A stretch of 13,642 bases of DNA, from contig RBNI01004670.1 of the NCBI GenBank assembly GCA_003990745.1, positions 1-13,642 on the forward strand, in the 5' to 3' direction. Source of the stretch: Jimgerdemannia flammicorona (lineage: Eukaryota > Mucoromycota > Endogonomycetes > Endogonales > Endogonaceae). The notes beneath the pieces were generated by a model. It saw only the letters and a list, made by a program, of their open reading frames with translations, made no database searches and had not been told where the DNA came from. Of this stretch, positions 1 through 8,080 are shown piece after piece (position 1 is the first letter of the stretch; every line of letters begins with the position of its first letter). The position numbers and the translations under genes are program-made.

Positions 1-947
1 CGGATCTAGCAGCGCCGGGACTGAATAAAGAATAGCCCCCCGAACCCCAAAAGAAAGCCCGAGGCAAAGAAAAAACCCCCCAACCAACCAACAGAGAGCA
101 AAGTGGATTCAAAGCGGGTGAGTAAAGAACTTACATGCAGCACCTTCCTCAAAGGACTTACACATGGGCTAGGGCCTGAAAAGACCCCACTCCCACTCCC
201 CAAGCCTGCGGGCCTTGATCACATTGCCGTGTCAGCTCCCGGTTTCAGTCGGGTACTGCCAAATAAGGAAGGTCCCACTCCCCAAGCCTGCGGGCCTCAA
301 TCACGTTGCCGCATCAGCTCCCGGTTCCAGTTGGGTACAGCCAGGACGCCGGCCCCTGCACCACCCCACCCCCCACCAGCCAATCGAAAGGCCCCACCGA
401 AATATTGTCCGCCCCAGCCCCGATGATCGCCCCCAGCCTGGCACCCTACTGGTTCACCATAATCGCCCTTCCTCCTATCTGTGACGGCCATCTCCCCTCC
501 CATCCCGACATCACCTGAAAAACAGTCACCTACGCCAGAACCGCGCTCGCCGGGAAGCTCGCCAAAGCCAGAGGGCCCCACCACAGGCACCGAGGACCTG
601 CAGGTAACCTACACTGAGCACTTGATGCCCAAGGTCGGCCGACTCCCTACGTAGCCCGAGACACACCGAGACAACACCTTGTTGACGACGGCAAAAGGAA
701 GAAGGCGCCGCACCAAAACAGATGCACTCCAGACGCAGCCGAAGATACCAGAAACTACGAAAAAGTGGAGAAGACACCGATCTGACACCGATAAAGGGGC
801 AACTCATCACCATTGCCCTCCTCCCACTATGCCCTTGCAGGCACAGCAAACCAACCCAAGGTAGAGGGGGTAATAATAGGGGAAAGAGGACTCGGAAGGT
901 TGCCTACCAAACCTTGTGACCGGTAAGGTAGCGGAGAAAGGAGCGCG
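1..947. other. GC-rich decayed region, no intact gene
   Basis: I see no intact gene here. The plus strand is rich in C and A. One plus-strand frame between about 470 and 860 reads as proline-, serine- and charge-rich sequence with a single internal stop near 650; this could be a remnant of a retroelement Gag-like protein, but no zinc knuckle or other diagnostic motif is visible. The only clear structure is the tandem duplication at 194-345, annotated separately. The right edge meets the first LTR-like repeat at 948. The region is probably transposon debris; that is inference. Confidence 0.4.
194..345. repeat. 82-bp tandem duplication, two copies
   Basis: Two copies start at 194 and 276, each beginning CACTCCCCAAGCCTGCGGGCC, with a period of 82 bp; the second copy fades after about 70 bp. 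In the aligned stretch after the shared start, seven differences can be read and all are transitions. Several fall where one copy has TG and the other CA or CG, as expected if methylated CG sites decayed independently on either strand. Confidence 0.8.
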
Positions 948-1202
948 GTTTTTAGTTCTGCTTTAACACATCTCGGGGCTCAGTATATATGCATTTGTTC
1001 TTGATTGGTAAGATTCTGTTTGTGTGAATCTTGTGTTCCATGACTTCGTATTGACTCAGCTTTATGTGCTGTAACTTCTGTTTGACTCAGCTTTATGATC
1101 ATGCAGGTGATTTCCAGATTTGTTCAGAGGTCGCGTGCAATTTCAGTGGCTTATTAAGAGGGTGATGTGTGATTTCTGTGGCTTGGAGGTTGTGTGCTTA
1201 CA
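948..1202 (-). repeat. LTR-like direct repeat, left copy
   Basis: This 255-bp block is repeated in the same orientation at 4150-4404. I count about 28 mismatches (roughly 89% identity), 23 of them transitions. Read on the minus strand it begins TGTAAGCACACAACC and should end in CA as the other copy does, giving the TG...CA ends typical of LTRs; here the far end has mutated. Inside are two copies of a TTGACTCAGCTTTATG-like motif and a TATATATGCATTT stretch. If the enclosed frames define the orientation, this is the 3' LTR. No polypurine tract is seen next to it and no target-site duplication pairs the outer flanks, so the LTR identity is likely but not proven. Confidence 0.65.
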
Positions 1203-2631
1203 GATTGGCTTCAAAGTTGGTGTCAACTACACTAATAAAGCTTTGGACTTCTTGTACAGTACCATTGAAGGTAGGTAGACTCAGATTTTTTGTAGATCGG
1301 GTCTGTTTGGCTAAGGCAGTAATGGTTGCTGTCATTATGGCTACCTGGGCTATGAGGTCTAGAATCTGTTGGTTTGCCATGTTGTTTACTAGAGACAGTT
1401 GGACTGCTGGTAGTGGTGTTACTGGTACTACTTAAGGTACTGGTGCAGAGTGTGATGGGGTTCTTTGGGTCTGTGTAAGTTGCTGAAGTAATAGTTGTAG
1501 GTCTGGAGTAAGGGCTTGATAGATAGCTGTCTGTTGCTGTGTAGGTGTGTTCTGTCCTAATGGAGGTACATTTCCTTCAGTGGTGTATCTGAGATCGAAT
1601 TCACTGAGATACTCCTCCTCCTCTTCAGTTTGGTCCCTGTATAATTGGGTTTGCTTGGCATCAAAGTAGACAGAATCAGTTATATATCTGATTTCAGATG
1701 GACTTAAATAAAAGTCAAGTTCTGGTTCAGTATTAGTTTCGGATTCAGGTAGGGCTATAGCAGGGCCTGCTTCAGGTTTGGGGTCAGGTAGTTGATGAAG
1801 AGTTTCTCTTACTTTTTCCTTAAGAATATGGTGGGCCTTGCTGTTCTGGAATTGATAGTATAATGCAGTCCTGGTCCTGGTATAGTGAAAGTTGGTAGAG
1901 TTGAGCCACTTGGCTACAGAGGCTTGGGCTTCATGAGGAACTAAGGCTAGAAAGACTGCTGCTGGTTGTCCTAGGTCGCTTGGATTTGTGGAGCTGATAA
2001 AACTCTTATTGAGAAGAGTAAAGAAGGCTTCTATAAGACCTTCTTCATCCTGACTTACTGGGTGTAGTGCAAGGAGTTTGATGAATAGGGTTTCACCTAT
2101 TTGCTGATTTAATTGGAGTACTTCTTTCTTTAAATGAAGTTTGTCCCACTTGTTGCAGGTGTGGAGGTCAAATTGTCCTTGTACATCAGGTTCAATTCTC
2201 TCCAGATTGTCAGATAGTTCAGGATAAATTCCAGTTCAGAGGTTGGACTTTATACCAACTTATAGGAATTCACAGAAGGGTTTGTAGTGGGGTGAGGAAG
2301 CGTCTTGAAGTGGAATTGGATTATAAACCACTGCTACCAAGTTATAAGAGGGTTGCTTTTTAGAGTAACCGTTACATAGTTCTGGAAGGGTTTTCTGGAA
2401 GTTTTAGATATTCTGAAAGACCATTTTCTTATGGTCAAGATCAATTTCATATAGAGTATGTCCTCTATGCTTATTGATTTCAAGATCAGGTTGACATCTC
2501 AACCAAAGTCCTTTTTCGGACTAGTTCTGGATGTTCAGGATTTTTCCGTATTTCAGAAAGTTCAAGAAACTAAGACCAGCTTAGTTGAATTGGCGTATCG
2601 CTGCAGACAATACCCAATTAGGAAATTTCAT
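1198..2631 (-). pseudogene. Broken ORF2 of LTR-flanked element, Gag-like C-terminal end
   Basis: From an ATG at 2631 to a TAA at 1198-1200 the minus strand holds a single reading frame of 478 codons, interrupted by six internal stops but with no frameshift. The upstream half is dense in stops; the part below about 2210 is open for some 260 codons apart from one TAA near 1432. It is rich in Q, P and E, with a run of acidic residues and then a Q-rich stretch. The last 60 residues, starting MANQQILDLIAQ and containing LSLPTFNGTVQEVQSF, resemble the start of the conserved region of Ty3/Gypsy-type Gag proteins, by family knowledge rather than a search. The terminal stop lies in the LTR-like repeat (TG|TAA), so the protein appears cut off there. 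No protease, reverse transcriptase, RNase H or integrase motif is present. The stops could all have come from CAA, CAG or TGG codons by C-to-T or G-to-A change. Confidence 0.55.
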
Positions 2632-3021
2632 GATGGGGTTAGGAGTAAGACCTAACGGGGAGCAGATTTACTTAAGAGTGGTTTGTGGGTTATTAAATAG
2701 ATTTATTCGCTATTCATAATATTGCTATACTAGGAGTAGTTATGTAAAGGGATATTGTGGAGAAGTGCTCAGAAGTTGTGTTCAGATTGTTCAGGTCTGA
2801 GATTCTGAGGTCTGGGGGAGGGGGTATTTATACTAGTGAGGGGCTATCTGGACTTTGCTAGATATGGATGTAACACTAAGTGCTTTGCTGAATCAGAATA
2901 TAGTCATATAGTACAAGGGTGATCTGACATGTCAAGAGATTATCTGACTACTGAGTCAGTTCACAGTCATGTCATACAAGGCTAATCTAACTATACTATG
3001 ACTGCTAAACTATTTATAGGT
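2632..3021 (-). promoter_or_regulatory. Spacer between ORF1 and ORF2 with TATA box and AATAAA
   Basis: This 390-bp AT-rich spacer separates the two broken frames. On the minus strand it carries TATAAATA at 2825-2832, followed by a run of C, and AATAAA at 2702-2707; the TATA box lies about 195 bp upstream of the ORF2 ATG. A TATA box followed by a poly(A) signal is the layout of an LTR (U3-R-U5). The spacer could therefore be an internal promoter for ORF2 or a diverged solo LTR, perhaps starting at the TGTTACATCC near 2880. No second copy of it is present in the window to decide this. Confidence 0.4.
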
Positions 3022-4118
3022 TTAGACGCTGTCTGGGTAGTCTTTGATGACATTACCATCAATGACATCATCTCTGATGAAGTAGCTGTCTAGGAAGAGT
3101 GGTTCACAGATTACTTCTCCTTATTGGCTAAGGTAATAATACATTAGAACTTCATCTCCGTCTCACAGGATAGCATTGTCTGTCTCGTATACTGGATAAG
3201 GTATTGGTGGGCGAAGGAGGGATACATTGTTTTCACTTTTATCGGATTCGCTGTCTGTGTACCTTCTATAGGTTATAGCACTATGAGTCACAGGGTTGTA
3301 GTAAGCTGGTGGCTGTGGTTCATGTTGCTCATACTCGGGTAGTAGGATGGTTGGTTCAGTCTCAAGGGTTGTTTGAAGATATAGGTTGTGTTCTCCAGTC
3401 TCTTCATTGTAGTTGAAGTAATCAGAAGTGAACGTGGGTTGGTATTCATATCAGTGGTCATTATCTCAATAAGTCTCGTAGGCAGTTATGAACTATTGTA
3501 AGTTCATCAGTAAAGTTGGCAGTGTGATCAGGGTTGGTAGAGATCCTTGGCTTGAGGTCATATCAGCATCAGAGGGATTATTGTCTTCTGCTTCATCTTC
3601 ATCAAAGTGGATTATATTGTAGACGTCTTTCATAGTGTATCCAACTTGAGGCATTTGCAGGATGTGGTCGTTGGGGTGCAGGAAGGTTCTGTCAGTAGTC
3701 TGAACGTATTCAAGATACTTGTGGTTGAGTTCTTGTATCATGTCATCGATTTGGCCATAAGACAGAGTAGCAACCATTTCGCTGGTAGTAACTCAGAGGC
3801 AGGGAATAAAGGTACTATCTCATAGAAGAGTTCTTGGTATTTGCGGGCAATGAGTTTCTAGTGTTGAGATATCTGGATAATATCTGTATCATGGTAGTGT
3901 TCGACCATGTCTTCTAGGAGGCAGCCAATCTGGTAGTAGCTTGAGATTTGTCTGATCCAGTGGGCCTCATTAAGCATGTTCAGGGCATTTCATCGGGCTT
4001 CTACAAAGTAGAGGGGTGCTAGGCTATGGATATTCATGAGGGGCAGAGGGGGTGTGGCTCGGTTGACAATAGTATTCCAAATGTCAGCACGGATGCAGTT
4101 GTAGATCTTGGTGGTCAT
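3022..4118 (-). pseudogene. Broken ORF1 of LTR-flanked element, unknown protein
   Basis: The minus strand reads as coding from an ATG at 4116-4118, 31 bp inside the right LTR-like repeat, to a TAA at 3022-3024, about 365 codons. One frameshift near 3780 is needed. Seven internal stops lie at 3990, 3858, 3493, 3466, 3451, 3163 and 3121 (left coordinate of each). The protein is rich in Y, E, D, Q and P. Its first half looks helical, with segments such as NALNMLNEAHWIRQIS and YGQIDDMIQELNHKYLEY; the second half is acidic and tyrosine-rich (FNYNEETGEHNLYLQTT). I do not recognise it and see no polymerase, nuclease or zinc-finger motif. Its place just inside the 5' repeat suggests a structural or accessory protein of the element, which is inference. 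Confidence 0.5.
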
Positions 4119-4149
4119 GTTTGTGTGTTTGGAAGTTGTGGTTATTATT

Positions 4150-4404
4150 TGTTTTGGTTCTGCTTTGATACGTCTCAGTGCTCAGTATATATGCATTTAG
4201 TCCTGATTAGTAAGATTCTGTTTGTGTGAATCTTGTGTTCCATGACTTCATGTTGACTCAGCTTTGTGCACTGTGACTTCTGTTTGACTCAGCTTCATGA
4301 TCATGCAGGTGATTTCCAGATTTGTTCAGAGGTTGCATGTGAATTCAGTGGCTTGTTAAGAGGGTGATGTGTGATTTCTATAGCTTGGAGGTTGTGTGCT
4401 TATA
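4150..4404 (-). repeat. LTR-like direct repeat, right copy
   Basis: This is the partner of 948-1202, aligned over its full 255 bp without gaps. On the minus strand the outer end reads TATAAGCACAC, where the left copy has TGTAAGCACAC, a single transition; the inner end is ...CCAAAACA, giving the expected terminal CA. The ORF1 start codon lies 31 bp further in. The outer edge at 4404 abuts the first minisatellite unit directly. Confidence 0.65.
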
Positions 4405-5400
4405 CCTGTGCTCCCTACTCAAGGTATGTTACACATATTTCTATGTTTTTTTTTATTTTTGAGGGGCCTTTACTCTTGCTCATTTGCTCATTTGCTCACT
4501 CTCTATTTCTTGCAGCTCATCTTCTATATGCCTCACTGCTTGAAATGACTGTCCCCACTCCTTACTCAAGATGTATCACATACATTCACCATGTTTTTTT
4601 TTTTTTTTGGAGAGGGGGTCTTTACTCATTCCCTTCTTCATTCTCTCACTCTTCCTCTCTCACTTTTCATTTCTCACAGCTCATCTTCTACTCTGTCCCG
4701 TGCTACCTACTTGAGGTGTATTGCATATATTTTCCGAGCTTTTTTTATTTTTGAGAGGGCCTTTACTCTCACTCATTCACTCATTTGCTCACTCTCTATT
4801 TCTTGCAGCTCATCTTCTACATACCTCACTACTTGAAACAGCTGTCCCCACTTCTTACTCGAGGTGTGTCACATACATTCACTATGCTTTTTTTTTTTTT
4901 TTGGGGGGCCTTTACTCATTCCCCCCTTCTTTCTCTCACTCTCTTCTGCATATCTCACTACTTGAAAAGGCTGTTCCGTACTCCCTACTCAAGATGCATG
5001 GCACATATTCTATGTGCTTTTTTTATTTTTGAGGGGCCTTTACTCTCACTTATTCCCTCACTCTCTATTTCTTGCAGCTCATCTTCTACATACCTCACCA
5101 CTTACTCAAGGTATATTGCATATATTTACCATGCTTTTTTTTTTTTTTTTTAGAGGCCTTTACTCATTCCCACCATCATTCTCTCACCCTCCCTCACTCT
5201 TCATTTCTTGCAGCTCATCTTCTATGCTGTCCCATGCTCCCTACTCAAGGTGTATTGTATATATTCTCTATACTTTTTTTATTTTTGAGAGGCCTTTACT
5301 CTTGCTCATTCTCTTATTCTCTCACTCTCTATTTCTCGCAACTCGACTTCTGTATGCCTCACTGTCTGAAAAAGTTGCACTCTTCCAATATACTCATTTT
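4405..5400. repeat. Minisatellite, seven units of about 117-148 bp, two alternating subtypes
   Basis: Units can be counted from the shared motif CTACTCAAGG (and variants) at about 4415, 4562, 4707, 4855, 4985, 5102 and 5241, giving spacings of 147, 145, 148, 130, 117 and 139 bp, with a decayed eighth start near 5385. Each unit has a T-run, GGGCCTTTACTC, a TC-rich stretch and, in most, TTTCTTGCAGCTCATCTTCT. Units 1, 3, 5 and 7 have the T-run broken as TTTTTATTTTTGAG; units 2, 4 and 6 have a pure T-run followed by G/A. The array is therefore a dimer repeat of about 250-290 bp. The long hydrophobic reading frames across it are by-products of the T/C-rich repeat and not genes. Confidence 0.85.
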
Positions 5401-5507
5401 TAGTATGTTGTATTTATTCTTGATATCAGCTTCCTACTATAAAGATGCTTGCAGTAAAGATACTTACTTACATACCTGTACAGGTAATTTGAAAACTGTT
5501 TGGGGGG
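5401..5507. other. Short spacer between tandem arrays
   Basis: An AT-rich spacer holding a short repeated motif (AAAGATGCTTGCAGT / AAAGATACTTACTTAC). Nothing gene-like is seen. Confidence 0.5.
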
Positions 5508-5850
5508 GTGTCCCCTGATCTGTATCAAAAATATCCTCTCTCTTTCCCAAGGAGGACCTCTTGTGGCCTGTCTTTCTTATCCAGAAGACCAGGTGAGATG
5601 GAAGGCCAATTGAGGGGGTGTTCCTCGATTTGTGCTAGTGATGTCCTTTCTCTTTGGAGGAGGACCTCTTCTAGCTGGCTTTCCATATCTTTGGAGAACT
5701 CTATATCTCAAGAAGATCAGAGAAGATCAATTGGAGAGGTGTCCTCCAATTTATGCTGGCTACATCCTCTCTCCTTAGAGGAGGACCTCTTCCAGCTAGT
5801 CTCCAGCATCTTTTTGTGGTGGGCAGACAGGCTGGCTAGCTGCTGACATA
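5505..5850. repeat. Three tandem copies of a 110-120 bp repeat
   Basis: Three units begin with GGTGTCC or GGTGTTCC at about 5508, 5618 and 5737, spaced 110 and 120 bp. All contain a TCCTCTCTC-type tract followed by the near-constant GAGGAGGACCTCTTC (AAGGAGGACCTCTTG in the first). GAGGACCTC is itself near-palindromic and could form a small hairpin. The third copy is cut after TCTCCAGCATC. The copies differ enough to be old, and open frames through them carry no recognisable protein. Confidence 0.75.
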
Positions 5851-5952
5851 GCCCTGCACCAGCTAGAGACCTCTGGCAGTTGGCCTTGGCCATCTTGCCA
5901 TGACTGGAGGCCAAGATGTCCTCTTACTTCAGCTGTGAACTAGGCTCTTACA

Positions 5953-7710
5953 TCCTTGCACATATTTTTATTCCGCTACTGACAATTCACTCTTCCATAC
6001 TATACCAGTTTCCTCCAGAATATTTTTGTAAAATGGAGGAAGATTTTGTCTCTATTGACTTTGACTCAGATGAATTGCTGACTGCTTCAAGATAGGAGTT
6101 AGTGGCCTTGTTGACACCAGCTATTCTTTCATCAAGTGGAGTTATTCCAGGACTTGATTTTGGAAAACCTTTAGAACATGACATTTTGGAAAAGTTTTTG
6201 GGCTTACTAGCTTATGTGATTGATACAAAACAAGGAATTGATGTACTTCAGGAAGTATTTAGAAGTCCTTATTGTGAGAGATTGGCTGAATTATAGCATT
6301 TTCATTTTCCTGAGAGTCCTCCTTTAACAGATTTGAAGATATATAATTGAATTTTTCAATATCTTCCTACTATTCGGGTAAGTTGCTTAGAATTCTGAGT
6401 ATTTTTTTTTTTTTTTTTAAGAAATGAATCTCACCAAACTTTGATTACTAAAAAAATTATTTTACTTTTTAGAAGGTAAAGAAGGATTGACACAAAGTAC
6501 AATTGGCAGATTTTTTGGATCAACAATAATAATATTAGGAAGATCAACAAAACCTCAAGGCCAAATTTATCCAGACTCAATTCCATATTCCAAGTCTTCA
6601 TAATTTTGAAATATTGAAAATTCTGAGGCTTGATCTTCTAATAAGACAGACAACAACACTTTATATATAGAATTTGAAGGAAGTTGGATATCAGTATTCT
6701 GTCAAGTCTTCAGAAAAAGAATATCAAAATTAATTTTGAACTATGATGTTTTTGGAGTCTTCCACCTTACCAGCTGGCATCCTAAATTTACATCACAATT
6801 ATATTATTCTGGATACTGATACAGAGGAAGTTGTTCTAAAAGTTTGGAGAGGAATGTTGGGAGATCAAGCAAGCTAAGTTTTGATGGATGTTTGTGAGGA
6901 GGCTTTCAAAGTTCAGAAAGCTGGATTATATGGCAAAGCTTGAGCAGGGACTGGATCTTATATGTCAGCTGGCTACACTTTGATCTATGCTGGTAGAATA
7001 TATTATCATATTGTATCTCTCAATAATTTTAAACCACAAATTGGACAAGATAAACAAGAGGAACACAAAATATGTAGCTATTATGGAGATAGCTTCACTT
7101 CTCTTTAACACTTCTTATCAGATGTGGCAGCAAATTCCCCTACTTCACTCAATTTTTGAACAATTCAATGCTCCTTATTGCCTATCTCCTGAAGAAATTT
7201 TGGCATCCTTGGCATCTTTGGCATCCTCAACTTCAGTGTCAGAATTCTCAACTTTGCTACCAGTATCTACTTCAGCTTTGAAATTACCTAGAATTGATGG
7301 AGGTCAGATGAATCAGAGTCAATCTAGGATACATTTTAGACTTGGTGGATTTCAGTTTGAGCAAAATATAGCAAAAGTCAGCAATATATTTTTTGGATGA
7401 TGTGCAAGTTCTCCTACTTATATTGATCAAGATGTGACACCTGTTTTACTCTATATTGTCAAATGTAAAGGACAATATACTTCAAAATCTGGAGGCTTGT
7501 TCTATAATCTGGCTTATGGCATTGGAGTTCTGCTAGAGTCAAATATGATGATGGTATTTCACTCAAATCAATTATATGGTTTAACAGTTATGTATTAAAG
7601 ATGAAGAAGTTCTAAATAGCTTATCAATGAGTGTTTGTCATAGAACTTTGAAAGCTATGAGCTATTATAACCAATTTTTTGGAAATTTGGAAGAGCAAAA
7701 AAATCTGTAA
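5953..7710 (+). pseudogene. Decayed protein-coding gene of unknown function
   Basis: Protein-like sequence runs along the plus strand in successive frames from about 5953 to a TAA at 7708-7710. A first block (5953-6377) reads through the ATG at 6045 and includes IPGLDFGKPLEHDILEKFLG and GIDVLQEVFRSPYCERLAEL, with stops near 6093, 6294 and 6347. A donor-like GTAAGT at 6378 followed by a T-run ending in AAG at 6421 may be a decayed intron. Further blocks follow with frameshifts, including EGLTQSTIGRFFGS, DTDTEEVVLKVWRGMLGDQ and, in 6987-7598, PYCLSPEEILASLASLASS and FYNLAYGIGVLLESN. The final block (7594-7710) includes DEEVLNSLSMSVCHRTLKAM. At least six stops and three frameshifts make it non-functional. 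The C-terminal GG...GI.V...MMMVFHSNQLYG stretch faintly recalls the iron-binding end of 2-oxoglutarate oxygenases such as the fungal TET/JBP family, with H changed to Y, but I cannot support that without a profile search. Confidence 0.5.
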
Positions 7711-7880
7711 ATATTTTGAATATTTGGTTATTATTTTTTATATTGTATCTTAGTTTTTGAATATTTGATGGAAGTTTTGCTTTTTTCTTGAAAGTTCTAT
7801 GAATATAGAGAGTTTTTTGGTTCAAAGAAATTGTTCTTTTAGTGAGCTCCTTAATTTGTGCTGGCTGGCTCCTAATATAG
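7711..7880. other. AT-rich spacer
   Basis: AT-rich sequence between the decayed gene and the palindrome. A minus-strand open frame covers it, but it is only low-complexity AT-rich sequence and shows no protein features. Confidence 0.5.
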
Positions 7881-7928
7881 TTTATCATATGAAGAATTCA
7901 GATCAACCTGAATTCATCACATGATAAA
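7881..7928. repeat. Inverted repeat, 19-bp arms, 10-bp loop
   Basis: The left arm 7881-7899 (TTTATCATATGAAGAATTC) pairs with the right arm 7910-7928 at 17 of 19 positions across a 10-base loop. The right arm is part of the first 32-bp tandem unit, so the palindrome and the tandem array probably arose together. It looks like the end of a small palindromic (MITE-like) element. Confidence 0.75.
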
Positions 7929-8038
7929 TTTGAACTGATCTAAATTCATCACATGATAAATTTGAACTGATCTAAATTCATCACATGATAAATTTGAACT
8001 GGTTTGAATTCATCATGGGATGAATTCGAACTAACTTG
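7911..8038. repeat. Four tandem copies of a 32-bp repeat
   Basis: Copies start with AATTCATCA at 7911, 7943, 7975 and 8007, exactly 32 bp apart. The first three are nearly identical, with CATGATAAATTTGAACTGATC inside; the fourth is diverged (CATGGGATGAATTCGAACT). There is no spacer between copies, so this is a tandem array rather than a CRISPR. Confidence 0.9.
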
Positions 8039-8057
8039 AACCAGTCATGTAGTTGGC

Positions 8058-8080
8058 AAATTCGAATCAGGTTCAAATTT
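8058..8080. repeat. Short imperfect palindrome
   Basis: AAATTCGAATC and GGTTCAAATTT pair at 9 of 11 positions around a single base. It uses the same TTGAA/TTCAA words as the 32-bp array just before it and may mark the other side of the same MITE-like unit. Confidence 0.5.

Larger units (their letters stand above)
948..4404 (-). mobile_element. Non-autonomous LTR-type element, decayed
   Basis: Two 255-bp direct repeats flank about 2.95 kb holding two broken minus-strand frames. In that orientation the order is 5' LTR (4150-4404), ORF1, a spacer with TATA and AATAAA, ORF2 with a Gag-like end, 3' LTR (948-1202). There is no visible pol gene, so if it was ever mobile it depended on enzymes supplied elsewhere. 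No clear tRNA primer-binding site follows 4150 on the minus strand, no polypurine tract precedes 1202, and the outer flanks (GCGCG on the left, CCTGT on the right) do not match. About 11% divergence between the repeats, if both were identical at insertion, points to an old copy. A nested or recombined origin from two elements is an alternative. Confidence 0.55.

Noticed and set aside
4371..5518. Several overlapping plus-strand open frames of 80-150 codons rich in F, L, S and H
   Set aside because: They follow the T/C-rich minisatellite in all three frames, repeat themselves with the unit, and have no independent protein features.
5870..5925. A CATCTTG...CAAGATG hairpin
   Set aside because: Seven-base arms in a sequence rich in CCTTGG and CCAAG words are readily expected by chance.
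6987..7400. A 137-codon plus-strand frame as an independent gene
   Set aside because: Protein-like sequence continues on both sides in other frames and past the TGA, so it is one block of a larger decayed gene.
7911..8038. CRISPR array
   Set aside because: The 32-bp repeats are contiguous, with no unique spacers, and the window is eukaryotic.
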